A stretch of 64,000 nucleotides of DNA from RHKX01 sp963820055 (GCA_963820055.1 CAWFYJ010000005.1:1-64000); one strand, 5' to 3'. Shown: positions 1 to 8,063, numbered from the stretch's first letter. Notes: a model not told the origin generated them from the letters alone. Numbers and translations are program-made.

Positions 1-458
1 GTCGCGATGCGCATGGGCAGCGGGTTGTAGGCGGCCCCGGTCCGCGGGGCGTCGACGTTCGCGCAGAGGATCAGCCGCGGCGCGTCCGCGGGCGGGCCCG
101 CGGGGGCGGGGGAGTGGAGGTTCTGCGAGGCGCGGCGGAAGAGGAGTCGGCGGAGCAGATACCAGCGCGCCGACAGGTCCAGGTAAGCCGACGTGGCCGC
201 GAGGAGGACGATCGCGAAGCCGACGACCGGATCGCTGGCCGCGACGACGCTGCCGACGATCGCGAGCAGGCAGTGGAGGAAGTACACGATCGGCCACTGG
301 GGATGGACCCAGATCGGCTCGATCTCGGTTAGCCGGCCGGACGCCTCGAGGTCGGAGGCCAGTGCGTTCGTCAGCCGTCGCTCGGCGTCGGTTCCCGTCA
401 GCCGGTCCCCGTAGCCGCAGATCTCCTCGATCCGCTCGGTGATCTCCTGGGAACTCAC
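1..458 (-). CDS. M28-like membrane peptidase, N-terminal part (cut by window edge)
   Basis: The reading frame begins at a GTG and runs off the left end of the window after 152 codons. Residues about 1-50 are hydrophilic. Residues about 55-90 form one or two membrane segments around FLHCLLAIVGSVV and VGFAIVLLAATSAYLDL. A short proline/alanine linker follows, then LILCANVDAPRTGAAY, which resembles the first metal-site strand of M28 aminopeptidases (typically AHxDS), here with Asn in place of the usual His. The catalytic half is outside the window, so activity cannot be judged. The N-terminal EICGYGDRLTGTDAERRLTNALASDL is the kind of helix seen before M28 domains. The M28 assignment is inference from this one strand. 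Protein topology suggests a membrane-anchored protein. Confidence 0.6.
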   Translation of the reverse strand, partial: MSSQEITERIEEICGYGDRLTGTDAERRLTNALASDLEASGRLTEIEPIWVHPQWPIVYFLHCLLAIVGSVVAASDPVVGFAIVLLAATSAYLDLSARWYLLRRLLFRRASQNLHSPAPAGPPADAPRLILCANVDAPRTGAAYNPLPMRIA

Positions 459-524
459 CCATGGAGCATTACGAAGCGCGCGGACCGGTGGGCCGCCAAC
501 CGCGGAGAGCCGGGTGGGCCGCGC

Positions 525-530
525 TAGCCT
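525..530 (+). promoter_or_regulatory. -10 element TAGCCT of a leaderless promoter
   Basis: TAGCCT lies 6 nt before the ATG at 537, so transcription would begin at about the start codon. No Shine-Dalgarno site fits in the gap. No clear -35 was found. Confidence 0.5.
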
Positions 531-536
531 GGATCC

Positions 537-1205
537 ATGGGAGTTCGTTTCCTCGCCCATATCCGAGGCAACGTCGTCGGTTACATCGCGATATTCCTCG
601 CGATGAGCGGGGGCGTCTACGCCGCGGCCGCCGGCCGAAACACGGTCGACAGCGCCAGCATCGTAAATGGCCAGGTCAAGGGGATCGACGTGAGGGACGA
701 CGGCCTGACCGGCGCTGACATCGACGAGTCGACGTTGCGGGGGGTGATGGGCTCCGGGGGAGCCGTGGTCAGGGACGCAAACGGAGTGCTGCTTGGATAC
801 CCCCTCTCGGTCACTGAGGAAGACCTCCAAGTGGTGACGCCCAAGGGCTTCATCGCCAGGCTCGATTGGGATGGAGGTTTGTCGACGCATACATTTGCGG
901 TGACGGCCGTCTATGCCGGCCTCGACTGCTCCGGCGCGCGATATTTTCCGACGACGGCCGGCAGCGGCGCAGTGATCTACGGAAAGTTCACTCATCCGCT
1001 CGACCGCGATCGTCTGATCGCACCCCGCGTCTCCCCTGATTCGGCGGCGGCCGAAGTCCCCGTTCAGTCCTACGACTCGGTAGCGCTCGGTTGCCGCAAT
1101 ATCGGGTCCACCACCCAGGCGGCGTGGCCGGCCAGGGTTGTCTCGAGAGCGCGAACCGGGCTCCCGCGCGAGATCGCGCCGCCGCTTCGGATCAAGTCGC
1201 ACTGA
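537..1205 (+). CDS. Secreted or membrane-anchored protein of a Thermoleophilia-type family
   Basis: A 222-aa protein whose N-terminus, RGNVVGYIAIFLAMSGGVYA, is a single hydrophobic export segment. In my memory of the family, Solirubrobacterales genomes carry many proteins starting RxNVVAYIALFLALGGTAYA, followed by a polar stretch of the type NTVDSASIVNGQVKGIDVRDD. That stretch is present here at residues about 35-60, with the short repeat-like pattern (V/I)xNGxVxGxD. The rest (residues 75-222) has scattered Cys and no domain I recognise. Function is unknown; likely extracytoplasmic. It stands alone, with its own apparent leaderless promoter. Confidence 0.75.
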   Translation: MGVRFLAHIRGNVVGYIAIFLAMSGGVYAAAAGRNTVDSASIVNGQVKGIDVRDDGLTGADIDESTLRGVMGSGGAVVRDANGVLLGYPLSVTEEDLQVVTPKGFIARLDWDGGLSTHTFAVTAVYAGLDCSGARYFPTTAGSGAVIYGKFTHPLDRDRLIAPRVSPDSAAAEVPVQSYDSVALGCRNIGSTTQAAWPARVVSRARTGLPREIAPPLRIKSH

Positions 1206-1386
1206 ACCGGCAACCTGGGGGGCGGCTTCAGAGTCGCCGGCAGCTCAGCGGATGGAGCCGGACTTCAGACGCTATGAAAGAACCTTGGACGCCTTGGCAA
1301 CTCATCAGCACAGGCTTGTCGAGGTTCAACCTCCTCGCGTCTTCCAGCCTGTAAGAGGAGCGTTTCGGGCGCCGGTCAGCCTCTGT

Positions 1387-1860
1387 TCATCGCGAAGCGC
1401 TCCAATGGACGGTGCCCGTGTCGCAGTTGTGGGCGGTCGGCGGAAAGTCGCCCTGATGACGGAACACCCCGTTCGCCCTATCGCCGTTCTTGTTGAACTC
1501 TCCGCGGAACACGGTCACCCCGCCACCCGTGAAACTCGGATTGAAAGCCCGTTGCTTCACTTTGATCGGGTCTCCGTTGAACCCCCAACTGAAGACCGTC
1601 GACCCCTCGGTGCACGTGATCGGAACACCCTCGATAACTGGGTCGCCGGGCAGGATCGTTTTGACTATCACCGTCTTCTTCACGTGATGCTTGTGCCGCA
1701 CCTTCTTGGTCACCGTTGTGGCCTTGAACGTGATCGTTCCGCCGCCCGCAACCGTTCCCGAGAACGACTTGGTCTTAGTCATGGCGGAACTTGAGCCTGG
1801 CACCAGCAGGAACGCGAAGCAGAGCAACACGGCGATCGCTGGCCTGGTCGCTGACCTCAT
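1387..1860 (-). CDS. Small secreted protein, beta-rich, unknown function
   Basis: The start chosen is the ATG that follows AAGGAGGAGATGGGT, an excellent Shine-Dalgarno site; longer in-frame starts upstream lack one. The 157-aa product has a clean signal peptide (VLLCFAFLLVPGSSSA, cleavage near residue 25). The mature part begins with FSGTVAGGGTITFKATTV and ends with a pattern of two Cys, repeated glycine turns and a final CDTGTVHWSA. The alternating polar/hydrophobic pattern suggests a small beta-sandwich. The proteins at 27680-28120 and 29827-30255 have a similar layout and may be distant relatives. Role unknown. Confidence 0.7.
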   Translation of the reverse strand: MRSATRPAIAVLLCFAFLLVPGSSSAMTKTKSFSGTVAGGGTITFKATTVTKKVRHKHHVKKTVIVKTILPGDPVIEGVPITCTEGSTVFSWGFNGDPIKVKQRAFNPSFTGGGVTVFRGEFNKNGDRANGVFRHQGDFPPTAHNCDTGTVHWSASR

Positions 1861-2223
1861 ACCCATCTCCTCCTTGTCATGCGCGCTGGACGACGAGCGT
1901 CGCGCGAACGAACCCACAGGTCGATGCAAGGAACGAGAGGCGACTTCCGTCGCTGCGGTGCCACTTTAAACGCGAGCGCGGGTCTGTGTCCAGGTCGGAT
2001 CAACTTCGCCGACACCCCGGCCTCGGTGAGGACGTCCGCGCCCACGCTCTACGCTGGGGTCGTGAAGCGGCGCGACCGGCTCCCTGAGACCTCCAGGCGT
2101 TCGTTAGGGCGCTTGATCGGGCGGCAATGGGCAGCAGAGGCGATTCTGGGAGTTCCGCCGATCCTCGGACGGAACCGCCCGAAGGCGAGGAATCCCCGCC
2201 CTCGAGCCGAAAGTCTGAGTCTC
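1861..2223. other. Non-coding stretch between secreted-protein gene and tRNA-Arg
   Basis: I see no convincing gene in these 363 bases. It must hold the promoter of the minus-strand gene ending at 1387 and that of the tRNA. An imperfect hairpin (GTTCCG at 2152 pairing with CGGAAC at 2170, with an inner CGA/TCG pair) lies near the tRNA; it has no T-run and its role is unclear. Confidence 0.4.
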
Positions 2224-2297
2224 GCCCCCGTAGCTCAGCTGGATAGAGCGCCGGCCTTCTAAGCCGGATGTCGCAGGTTCGAATCCTGCCGGGGGTA
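2224..2297 (+). tRNA. tRNA-Arg (anticodon TCT)
   Basis: Cloverleaf read by eye: acceptor GCCCCCG pairs with CGGGGGT (closing pair G-T), D arm GCTC/GAGC, anticodon stem CCGGC/GCCGG with loop CTTCTAA giving TCT (reads AGA), T arm GCAGG TTCGAAT CCTGC, discriminator A. The 3' CCA is not encoded and would be added after transcription. Confidence 0.95.
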
Positions 2298-2326
2298 TCC
2301 GGTTTGAGGGCTATCGGGTAGAGCAA

Positions 2327-3214
2327 CTATCCGGTTCGCGCGGGGCGGTTGAGTGTCTCCGAGCGAGGCACGCCGTCGTCGAGCTCGTGCTGCCGCTCGA
2401 TCTCAGCGTTCAGCTCGGCCCCGATCAACATCGCGACGTTCGTGAGCCACAGCCAGCCGATCAGCACGATCGCCCCGGCGAAGGAGCCGTAAATGGCGCC
2501 GACGTCCGCGATCCGAGAGATGTAGAACGAGAACCCCAGGGAGACGGCGAGCCAGATGCCCACCCCGACGGCCGCGCCCGGAGCCAGGCTGCGAAAGCTT
2601 CGATGCTGGACGTCGGGTGTCACGTAGTAGATGAGGCAGAAGGTCAGCATCGCGACCGCCACGGCCCCCGGCCACCGCGCGACGCTCCACGCCTCGGCGA
2701 CGGTCGAGCCGAACCCGGCGAATCCGAGCAGGTCTGAGGCGAAGCCGCCGCCGACGAAGACGAGCACCGCGGTGACGATGCAGAGGGCGATCAGGACGAA
2801 CGTAAACCCGATGTCGATCGACTTACGACGCGCGAAGCTGCGGCCGGAGTCGATCTCGAAGACGACGTTGAGCGCTCGGCGAGCACCCTCGAGCGCGCCC
2901 GTCGTCCCGTAGAGCATCAATCCGAGGCTGATCGCGACGCCGGCGACCGCGGTGCCCTGCTGCTGCAGGGCGCTGCGAAGGGCGCTGTCCAGCGGATCGA
3001 CCACGTCGGGCGGGGCCACGTCCCGCAGGTAGCCGATGATCGAGTCGTAGGTGGCCGGGTACTGGCCGAGCAGGCCGAGCAGCGAAAGCGAGAGCAGGGC
3101 CACCGGAAACAGCGACATCAGGCAGTAATAGGTCAGGGCCGCCGCGTGATGGGTCATCTGATCGTCGTAGAAGCTCACCGCCGTCCGCTTCAAGATCCCC
3201 GTCGTCTTTCGCAT
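2327..3214 (-). CDS. YihY/BrkB family inner-membrane protein
   Basis: 295-aa integral membrane protein. The start at MRKTTGILKRTAVSFYDDQMTHHAAALTYYCLMSLFP is chosen because the family begins here; the frame stays open further upstream but with unrelated low-quality sequence. Features of YihY/BrkB proteins seen: the AALTYYxLxSLFP first helix, a long loop with DALRSALQQQGTAVAGVAISLGLMLYGTTGAL, the central GGGFAS region, and the late segments PGAAVGVGIWLAVSLGFSFYI and YGSFAGAIVLIGWLWLTNVAMLIGAELNAEIER. About six membrane helices are visible. This family was once called ribonuclease BN by mistake; its function is not settled. The gene starts close to the tRNA on the opposite strand and is probably monocistronic. 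Confidence 0.9.
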   Translation of the reverse strand: MRKTTGILKRTAVSFYDDQMTHHAAALTYYCLMSLFPVALLSLSLLGLLGQYPATYDSIIGYLRDVAPPDVVDPLDSALRSALQQQGTAVAGVAISLGLMLYGTTGALEGARRALNVVFEIDSGRSFARRKSIDIGFTFVLIALCIVTAVLVFVGGGFASDLLGFAGFGSTVAEAWSVARWPGAVAVAMLTFCLIYYVTPDVQHRSFRSLAPGAAVGVGIWLAVSLGFSFYISRIADVGAIYGSFAGAIVLIGWLWLTNVAMLIGAELNAEIERQHELDDGVPRSETLNRPARTG

Positions 3215-3392
3215 CGTGGACGCGCTCCGGTCATTGCGGGCGGTCGGCGCGCTACCGCGTGCCGCTCTGATTGATGGGCGAGCCTCCCGGGGCCGTCCAC
3301 CTTCGACATACCCGTGAAGGTCAACTGACAACCCCGCGAGTTCCACCCTGAATCCAGGCTCACGCTGTCCGGTCAGCGCCTTCGCGATGGGT

Positions 3393-3398
3393 TACGCT
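3393..3398 (+). promoter_or_regulatory. -10 element TACGCT of a leaderless promoter
   Basis: TACGCT sits 8 nt before the ATG at 3407; the gap has no Shine-Dalgarno site. Confidence 0.5.
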
Positions 3399-3406
3399 TG
3401 TGATCG

Positions 3407-4297
3407 ATGGCGCAAGCACAGTCCGGGGGTGCGGTCGCCCCGGCCAACGAGGAGGCCGTCAGGGCCTGGGACACCGTCCTCTACGAGCGGTGGAACAAGA
3501 ACCGGAGCGTCTTCGTCGGCGCGCTGGAGGAGGTGACCGAGCTGGCGTTCGACGCCGCGCCGCCGCCGAGTGGCGGCAGCTGCATCGACATCGGCTGCGG
3601 GTTCGGTGACACGACCCGGCGCCTCGCGGAACTCGTCGGCCCCGATGGCTGGGCGCTGGGTATCGACTCGTCCCCCGAGTTCGTCCGCGACGCGAAGCGG
3701 GAGGCGGCCGACGCGGGGATCACCAACATCTCGTTCGAGGTCGCCGACGCCCAGACCGCCCGGTGGGAGCCCGACCACGACCTCGCCTTCTCGCGGATGG
3801 GCACGCAGTTCTTCGCCGCTCCAGTCCCGGCCATGCGCGCCATCCGCGCCTCGCTGAAGCCCGGCGGCAGGCTCAACAAGATCTGCTGGCGCCGCAAGGA
3901 CGAGAGCCCGTTCTTCGCCGAGACCGAGCAGGTCGTCGAGCGGTTCCTGACCCGCCCCGAGGAATACGAGGCCGACACCTGCGGGCCCGGCCCGTTTTCG
4001 CTCGGCAACCCCGACACCACCCGGGGGATCCTCGAGGCCGCGGGGTTCGAGGACATCGGCCTGCGCGCGCACGAGTTCGACTACTTCATGGGCCACGACA
4101 TGGACGAAGCTGTCGAGGCCATGCTGGCGATCGGTCCGGGCGCCGAGCTGATCCGGCTCAACGCCGACTACGGCGAGAGCCGCCGGCCCGAGATCGCCGC
4201 GGCGGTCGCCGACCACTTCCGCAAGTGGGAGCGACCCGACGGGACCATCGTCGGGCGCGCCGCCGTCTGGAACGTGATCGCGACCAATCCCGGTTAG
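3407..4297 (+). CDS. Class I SAM-dependent methyltransferase
   Basis: 296-aa soluble protein with the Rossmann methyltransferase motifs in order: motif I CIDIGCGFGDTTRRLAEL (residues about 58-75), the acidic end of strand 2 in LGIDSSPEFV, motif II region FEVADAQTARW, and the post-II LKPGGRL at about residue 150. The C-terminal third (PFSLGNPDTTRGILEAAGFEDIGL) is the usual 'lid' sequence of small-molecule methyltransferases in the UbiE/COQ5-like class. The substrate cannot be inferred. It ends tail-to-tail with the cyclase gene on the other strand, 11 nt away. Confidence 0.88.
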   Translation: MAQAQSGGAVAPANEEAVRAWDTVLYERWNKNRSVFVGALEEVTELAFDAAPPPSGGSCIDIGCGFGDTTRRLAELVGPDGWALGIDSSPEFVRDAKREAADAGITNISFEVADAQTARWEPDHDLAFSRMGTQFFAAPVPAMRAIRASLKPGGRLNKICWRRKDESPFFAETEQVVERFLTRPEEYEADTCGPGPFSLGNPDTTRGILEAAGFEDIGLRAHEFDYFMGHDMDEAVEAMLAIGPGAELIRLNADYGESRRPEIAAAVADHFRKWERPDGTIVGRAAVWNVIATNPG

Positions 4298-4308
4298 GCG
4301 CGACGGCC

Positions 4309-5628
4309 TCAGCCGGCGTTCGGACGGTCCCGGGCTCCGATCAGCTCGAAGCACGTCATCGGCCCCTTGCCCTTGACCTCGAGGGTCCCGCGTGACCGGA
4401 ACTCGAAATCGGCGGCGAGCAGGTCGCGGGCGCGTTCGGTGACCTGGATCGTCCCCGGCTTCGCATGGGACTCCATCCGGCTCGCGGTGTTGACGGTGTC
4501 CCCCCAGAGGTCGTAGATGAACTTCGCCCGGCCGATCACCCCGGCGACGACCGGGCCGCTGTCGATGCCGATCCGGACCTGCAGCGATTCGCCGATCTCC
4601 GCCGAGCAGGCTTCCATCGCCGGCCCCATCTCCAGGGCCATCGCGGCGATCGCCTCGGCGTGGTCGCTCCTCGGCACCGGAACCCCCGCGGCCACCATGT
4701 AGGCGTCGCCGATCGTCTTGATCTTCTCGGTTCCATGGGAGTCGGCGAGCTCGTCCCAGCGGGCGAAGACTCGATCGAGGAGCGAGACGATCTCGGAGGC
4801 AGACAGTCGCTCGGTCAGGGGCGTGAACCCGACGATATCGGCGAACAGGACCGTGACCTCGGGGAAGTCGTCGGCGATGACTCCTTCTCGCTCCTTGAGG
4901 CGTGCCGCGACCGGTGCCGGAAGGACGTTGAGGAGCAGCCGCTCCGACTTCTCCTGTTCGCGCTCGAGGTCCTCGTGTTGGCGGGCGAGGTCCTCCATCG
5001 CGTGCTCGCGGGCACGTACGAAGTACTGAAGGAGCGAATACGTGGTGACGGCGACGCCGGAGATGTTCAGGGCGAAGAACGCGACGACGACGCCGTGAGG
5101 AACGTCGGCGGCGTTCTCGGAGATGGCCGGGTCGATCAGCGCGGAGAGGCCGAGCAGCCCGACGAACGCGGCGAACCACGGCACCGACTGGCGCGAGCCG
5201 AGGAAGAGCAGCGCCCCCAGCGGCGAGGTGATGCCCCAGAGGCATACCGCCGAGGAGGCCTCGAACCCGCCGAGACTCCACTGCAGCACGAACGGGAAGA
5301 CGAGGCTCATGAACAGCTGGCTCCTGCGGAACGCCGAGTAGCGCCGCGTTCGCGCGAAGATCCAGATGCTCGTCGCCGATGCGAGCTGGTAGACGAGCGG
5401 GATCGCCGCGGACACCCAGAGCCCGAGCAGCGCATAGGTCAGGACCCAGACCGTCGCGAGGCTGGCCATCAGCGTCGCCGACAGCACGAGGACGGACTTA
5501 CGTACCCGTAGCTCGTCCGGGTCGTCCGGTTCCGCACCGATCTCGACGAGCCGCCGCAGCCAACCGGGAAACCGGTCGACGGTCTCTCCAAACCGAAGTT
5601 CCACGATTTCGAGCATAGGCCGGAACAC
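4309..5628 (-). CDS. Membrane-anchored class III adenylate cyclase
   Basis: 439 aa. The N-terminal half (about residues 45-205) carries about six hydrophobic segments, then a short coiled stretch (HAMEDLARQHEDLEREQEKSERLL, 209-232) leads into a class III cyclase domain (about 245-432). Catalytic residues are all present: metal-binding D264 in LFADIVGFTPLTERL and D308 in IGDAYM, adenine-selecting K302 in EKIKTIGD and D373 in YDLWGDTVN, and transition-state N380 and R384 in NTASRME. This set predicts ATP to cAMP activity, probably as a dimer. The membrane part may be a sensor; its ligand is unknown. The GTG at 5628 or the ATG at 5616 could be the start; neither has a strong ribosome site. Confidence 0.9.
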   Translation of the reverse strand: MFRPMLEIVELRFGETVDRFPGWLRRLVEIGAEPDDPDELRVRKSVLVLSATLMASLATVWVLTYALLGLWVSAAIPLVYQLASATSIWIFARTRRYSAFRRSQLFMSLVFPFVLQWSLGGFEASSAVCLWGITSPLGALLFLGSRQSVPWFAAFVGLLGLSALIDPAISENAADVPHGVVVAFFALNISGVAVTTYSLLQYFVRAREHAMEDLARQHEDLEREQEKSERLLLNVLPAPVAARLKEREGVIADDFPEVTVLFADIVGFTPLTERLSASEIVSLLDRVFARWDELADSHGTEKIKTIGDAYMVAAGVPVPRSDHAEAIAAMALEMGPAMEACSAEIGESLQVRIGIDSGPVVAGVIGRAKFIYDLWGDTVNTASRMESHAKPGTIQVTERARDLLAADFEFRSRGTLEVKGKGPMTCFELIGARDRPNAG

Positions 5629-5644
5629 CCGGGCCGCGCCGGGT

Positions 5645-5650
5645 TAATCT
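5645..5650 (+). promoter_or_regulatory. -10 element TAATCT of a leaderless promoter
   Basis: TAATCT followed by GCCGCG and then the GTG start at 5657, a 6-nt gap. The same post-hexamer GCCGCG occurs at the clpP and 36821 promoters. Confidence 0.5.
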
Positions 5651-5656
5651 GCCGCG

Positions 5657-5866
5657 GTGCTCCAGTTCCTCGCAGGGGTCATGTTCTTCGTCGCCGCGGT
5701 CCTCGTCTACTTCGCGGTGAGCAGCCTCAGCAACCTCTGGGCAGACTTCCGCGAGGACCCGGTCGCCGCCTACTTCGCCGTTGGCGGGGTCGAGCTGCTC
5801 GCAGCCGGGCTTTCGGCTGCCGTCGGTGCCTGGCTGCTGCGCGAGCACGAGCGCCACAACGGCTGA
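5657..5866 (+). CDS. Small two-helix membrane protein
   Basis: 69 aa from a GTG start. Two hydrophobic helices are clear: FLAGVMFFVAAVLVYFAVSSL (residues 4-24) and AAYFAVGGVELLAAGLSAAVGAWLL (37-61), joined by a short acidic loop, with a charged tail REHERHNG. I do not recognise the family. Support comes from the promoter spacing upstream, the start-to-stop hydrophobic pattern, and the lack of any better frame. It sits alone between the divergent cyclase gene and tRNA-His. Confidence 0.6.
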   Translation: MLQFLAGVMFFVAAVLVYFAVSSLSNLWADFREDPVAAYFAVGGVELLAAGLSAAVGAWLLREHERHNG

Positions 5867-5912
5867 CGTCCGCGGCTCCGCTGCGAGGGAGAGCCTCGGG
5901 GCGCCGGCAAGC

Positions 5913-5918
5913 TAGATT
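5913..5918 (+). promoter_or_regulatory. -10 element TAGATT of the tRNA-His promoter
   Basis: TAGATT ends 12 nt before the first base of tRNA-His. No clear -35 was found. Confidence 0.4.
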
Positions 5919-5930
5919 GGGGCCACGCAC

Positions 5931-6004
5931 GGTGGGCGTAGCTCAGTTGGTAGAGCTCCTGGTTGTGGTCCAGGCGGTCGCGGGTTCGAGTCCCGTCGCT
6001 CACC
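5931..6004 (+). tRNA. tRNA-His (anticodon GTG)
   Basis: Acceptor GTGGGCG pairs with CGCTCAC (one G-T). An encoded extra G at 5931 (G-1) faces discriminator C73 at 6004, the identity feature of tRNA-His. The anticodon loop TTGTGGT gives GTG, and the T arm is GCGGG TTCGAGT CCCGT. CCA is not encoded. Confidence 0.95.
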
Positions 6005-6049
6005 TTGAGGTTGGTTGCTTGGTTCTCCTGCTTTACCCGGGCAGTCCGG

Positions 6050-6520
6050 TCACACGTCTGCCGCGCTGGGATGCCGGGCGCGGTCATTGGCGGACAACAC
6101 TTGTTGCAACAGCGAGATCAGAGTCTTCTGTTGCGCGGCGGTCAGCCCTTCGAGGAAACCTTCCTGCGACTGTTTCGCGGCGGGCCGAAGCCGATCGAGC
6201 AGGGTCCCACCCGCGGAAGTCAGCGCGATTCGGTGGCGGCGTCGATCGTCAGGATCTTGGGTCCGAGTGACGAACCCCCGCTCCTCGAGGATGTCTATCC
6301 GACCCACGAGGTGGCTCTTGTCGAAGTCCAGCGAGTCCGCCAGCTGCTGCTGTGACAGCGGGCCGAAGTCGTCCAGCGCGGCCAGGATGGCGTGGTGGCC
6401 GAGTCGTAGGTCGTGCTCGTGCAGAACCGCCTCCAGGCGCCGGCGACCGTACTTGGACACCTGTGCGGCGGTGTAGGAGGGGAGTTCAAGGAGCGACGGC
6501 GGTCGCGGTCTGGGTGTCAT
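6050..6520 (-). CDS. MarR family transcriptional regulator
   Basis: 156-aa winged-helix repressor. The recognition region QQQLADSLDFDKSHLVGRIDILEERGFVTRTQDPDDRRRHRIALTSAG has the full MarR signature: helix-turn-helix, wing with DxxDRRxxxxxLT, then the dimer helices. It faces the aldo/keto reductase gene at 6624 across a 103-nt AT-richer gap, the classic layout for a repressor controlling its neighbour and itself. Inducer unknown; MarR proteins of this layout often respond to phenolics or electrophiles, which would suit a reductase target, but that is inference. Confidence 0.92.
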   Translation of the reverse strand: MTPRPRPPSLLELPSYTAAQVSKYGRRRLEAVLHEHDLRLGHHAILAALDDFGPLSQQQLADSLDFDKSHLVGRIDILEERGFVTRTQDPDDRRRHRIALTSAGGTLLDRLRPAAKQSQEGFLEGLTAAQQKTLISLLQQVLSANDRARHPSAADV

Positions 6521-6529
6521 GGCCCGATT

Positions 6530-6564
6530 ATTGTAGCCTAACCAGATAGTTGTATTTTGCTACA
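6530..6564. promoter_or_regulatory. Divergent control region with inverted repeat (candidate MarR operator)
   Basis: TGTAGC (6532-6537) and GCTACA (6559-6564) form an inverted repeat with a 21-nt spacer. The left arm overlaps TACAAT (6535-6530 on the minus strand), a good -10 for the MarR gene 9 nt from its ATG. Between the arms lies AACcagataGTT. Either repeat could be the repressor site. Confidence 0.45.
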
Positions 6565-6623
6565 GTTGCGGGACAGACATAACTAGCTGACGCACAAGCA
6601 CTCACGACGAAAGGATTGATCGC

Positions 6624-7613
6624 ATGAAACACCGCAAGCTGGCCGACCTCGAGGTTTCCGCACTCGGTCTCGGATGTATGGGGATGTCGGCGTTCTACGG
6701 CACGAGCGACGAAGGCGAGTCCGTCCGCACCATCCAGCGTGCGCCCGAGCTTGGGATCAACTTTCTCGATACCGCCCAGCTCTACGGGCCGCTCACCAAC
6801 GAGCAGCTCGTCGGCCAAGCCATCAAGGGCCACCGCGACGAGTACGTGATCGCAACCAAGTTCTCGCTCCGCATGGACAAGGCGACGGCGGGGGACATGT
6901 CCACAATCGGACCGGCCGACGGCTCGGCCGAGCATGTGCGCGAATCGATCGAAGGATCACTGCGGCGCTTGGGTACGGACTACATCGACCTCTACTTCCA
7001 GCATCGCGTCGATCCCAAGACTCCTATCGAGGAGACCGTCGGCGCGATGGCGGATCTGGTCAAGGAGGGAAAAGTGCTCCACATCGGGCTCAGTGAAGCC
7101 GCTCCGGAGACGATCCGCCGCGCCCATGCGGTGCATCCGATCACCGCAATTCAGACCGAGTACTCACTGTGGAGCCGGGATCCTGAGGCCGAGATCCTGC
7201 CGACCTGCCGCAAGCTCGGGATCGGCTTCGTCCCGTACTCGCCGCTCGGCCGCGGTTTCCTCTCCGGCCGCTTCAAGTCTCCTGAGGAGCTTGACGAAGG
7301 GGACTTCCGGCGGACTGGACCCCGCTTCACCGGAGAGAACCTGGAGACGAACCTGAGGCTCGCCGCCAAGGTCGAGGAGCTGGCTGCCGCCAAGGGGATC
7401 ACCCCTGCACAGCTCGCGATTGCATGGGTGCTGGCCCAGGGCGAGGATCTGGTCCCGATCCCCGGGACGAAACGACGCCGATACCTGGAGCAGAACGCAG
7501 CCGCGGTGGATGTCGAGCTGTCGAAGGAGGATTTGGCGAGGATCGACGCCGAGCTGCCCGAGGCCGCGGGTGACCGCTACGACGGATCCGGGATGGCCAC
7601 CGTCGACCGCTGA
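6624..7613 (+). CDS. Aldo/keto reductase
   Basis: 329-aa NADP(H)-dependent oxidoreductase of the AKR superfamily, a (beta/alpha)8 barrel. The catalytic tetrad is visible as D49 and Y54 (FLDTAQLYGP), K79 (IATKF) and H127 (YFQHRVD). The phosphate-binding end SPLGRGFLSGR and the C-terminal VPIPGTKRRRYLEQNAAA match the cofactor site of the YajO/AKR13-like group. It would reduce aldehydes or ketones; the natural substrate is unknown. Translation starts from an ATG preceded by GAAAGGA at good spacing. It is divergent from a MarR regulator and followed by a strong hairpin terminator, so it is a single-gene unit. Confidence 0.93.
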   Translation: MKHRKLADLEVSALGLGCMGMSAFYGTSDEGESVRTIQRAPELGINFLDTAQLYGPLTNEQLVGQAIKGHRDEYVIATKFSLRMDKATAGDMSTIGPADGSAEHVRESIEGSLRRLGTDYIDLYFQHRVDPKTPIEETVGAMADLVKEGKVLHIGLSEAAPETIRRAHAVHPITAIQTEYSLWSRDPEAEILPTCRKLGIGFVPYSPLGRGFLSGRFKSPEELDEGDFRRTGPRFTGENLETNLRLAAKVEELAAAKGITPAQLAIAWVLAQGEDLVPIPGTKRRRYLEQNAAAVDVELSKEDLARIDAELPEAAGDRYDGSGMATVDR

Positions 7614-7633
7614 CCTGTCGCGATTCGTAGCTG

Positions 7634-7659
7634 GGCGAGGCTGGGGTAGCAGCCTCGCC
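7634..7659 (+). terminator. Strong hairpin terminator after the aldo/keto reductase
   Basis: GGCGAGGCTG (7634-7643) pairs perfectly with CAGCCTCGCC (7650-7659) around a 6-nt loop, followed by TTACG. The stem is GC-rich with no real T-run, as is common in high-GC actinobacteria. It also lies downstream of the minus-strand remnant at 7660-7967 and could serve both. Confidence 0.7.
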
Positions 7660-7967
7660 TTACGCGGCGGGTCACCTGCAGGCGGTAGCGGGGATCCGCC
7701 AACCGCTTCAACGAGGGCGGCAGTTGCTTCGCTCAGCCGGACGGGAGAACCGACACGAGCCGCAGGATGGGCCGAACTGCCGTCGGGTTGAACCTCCTCC
7801 GCCACGTCGTCGGTCTCGGCAATCACCACGCCTTCGCTTCCGTCGGCGGCGACATAATGCGCCGTCGTGCCAGGGCCGGGGCCCTGCTCGGCGAAGACCG
7901 CCATGAGCCTCTTCCTCTCCTCGGTGCTCATGTACGGCTTGATCTTGTAGGTGGTCATGAAAATCAT
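7660..7967 (-). pseudogene. DUF3303-like gene, decayed C-terminal end
   Basis: The gene starts at an ATG with a perfect ribosome site (AAAGGAGAGTC). Its first 50 residues, MTTYKIKPYMSTEERKRLMA then GTTAHYVAADGSEGVVIAETDD, are clearly of the small DUF3303-type family (about 85-95 aa in full). After ETDDVAEEVQ the family's usual aromatic core is replaced by proline/alanine-rich sequence, with only a weak echo (SPVRLSEATAALVEAV). No stop follows: the frame reads through the hairpin at 7634-7659 and 450 bases into the antisense of the reductase. The family match is from memory. I read it as a truncated or frameshifted remnant; a read-through protein of 267 aa is the alternative. Confidence 0.55.
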
Positions 7968-8063
7968 GACTCTCCTTTGATTGGTTAAGCCGAGCCTACT
8001 CGCTGCCGGCACCTCTGCCTATCCGGATCGCCGGCGACCTTCCAAGGACATCCGACGGGCCGC

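Noticed and set aside
2306..2326. Possible second tRNA or attachment site after tRNA-Arg
   Set aside because: No cloverleaf and no repeat of the tRNA 3' end elsewhere in the window; no integrase gene.
3392..5281. Long minus-strand frame opposite the methyltransferase and inside the cyclase region
   Set aside because: Arginine/proline-rich low-complexity translation; a shadow of real genes in GC-rich DNA.
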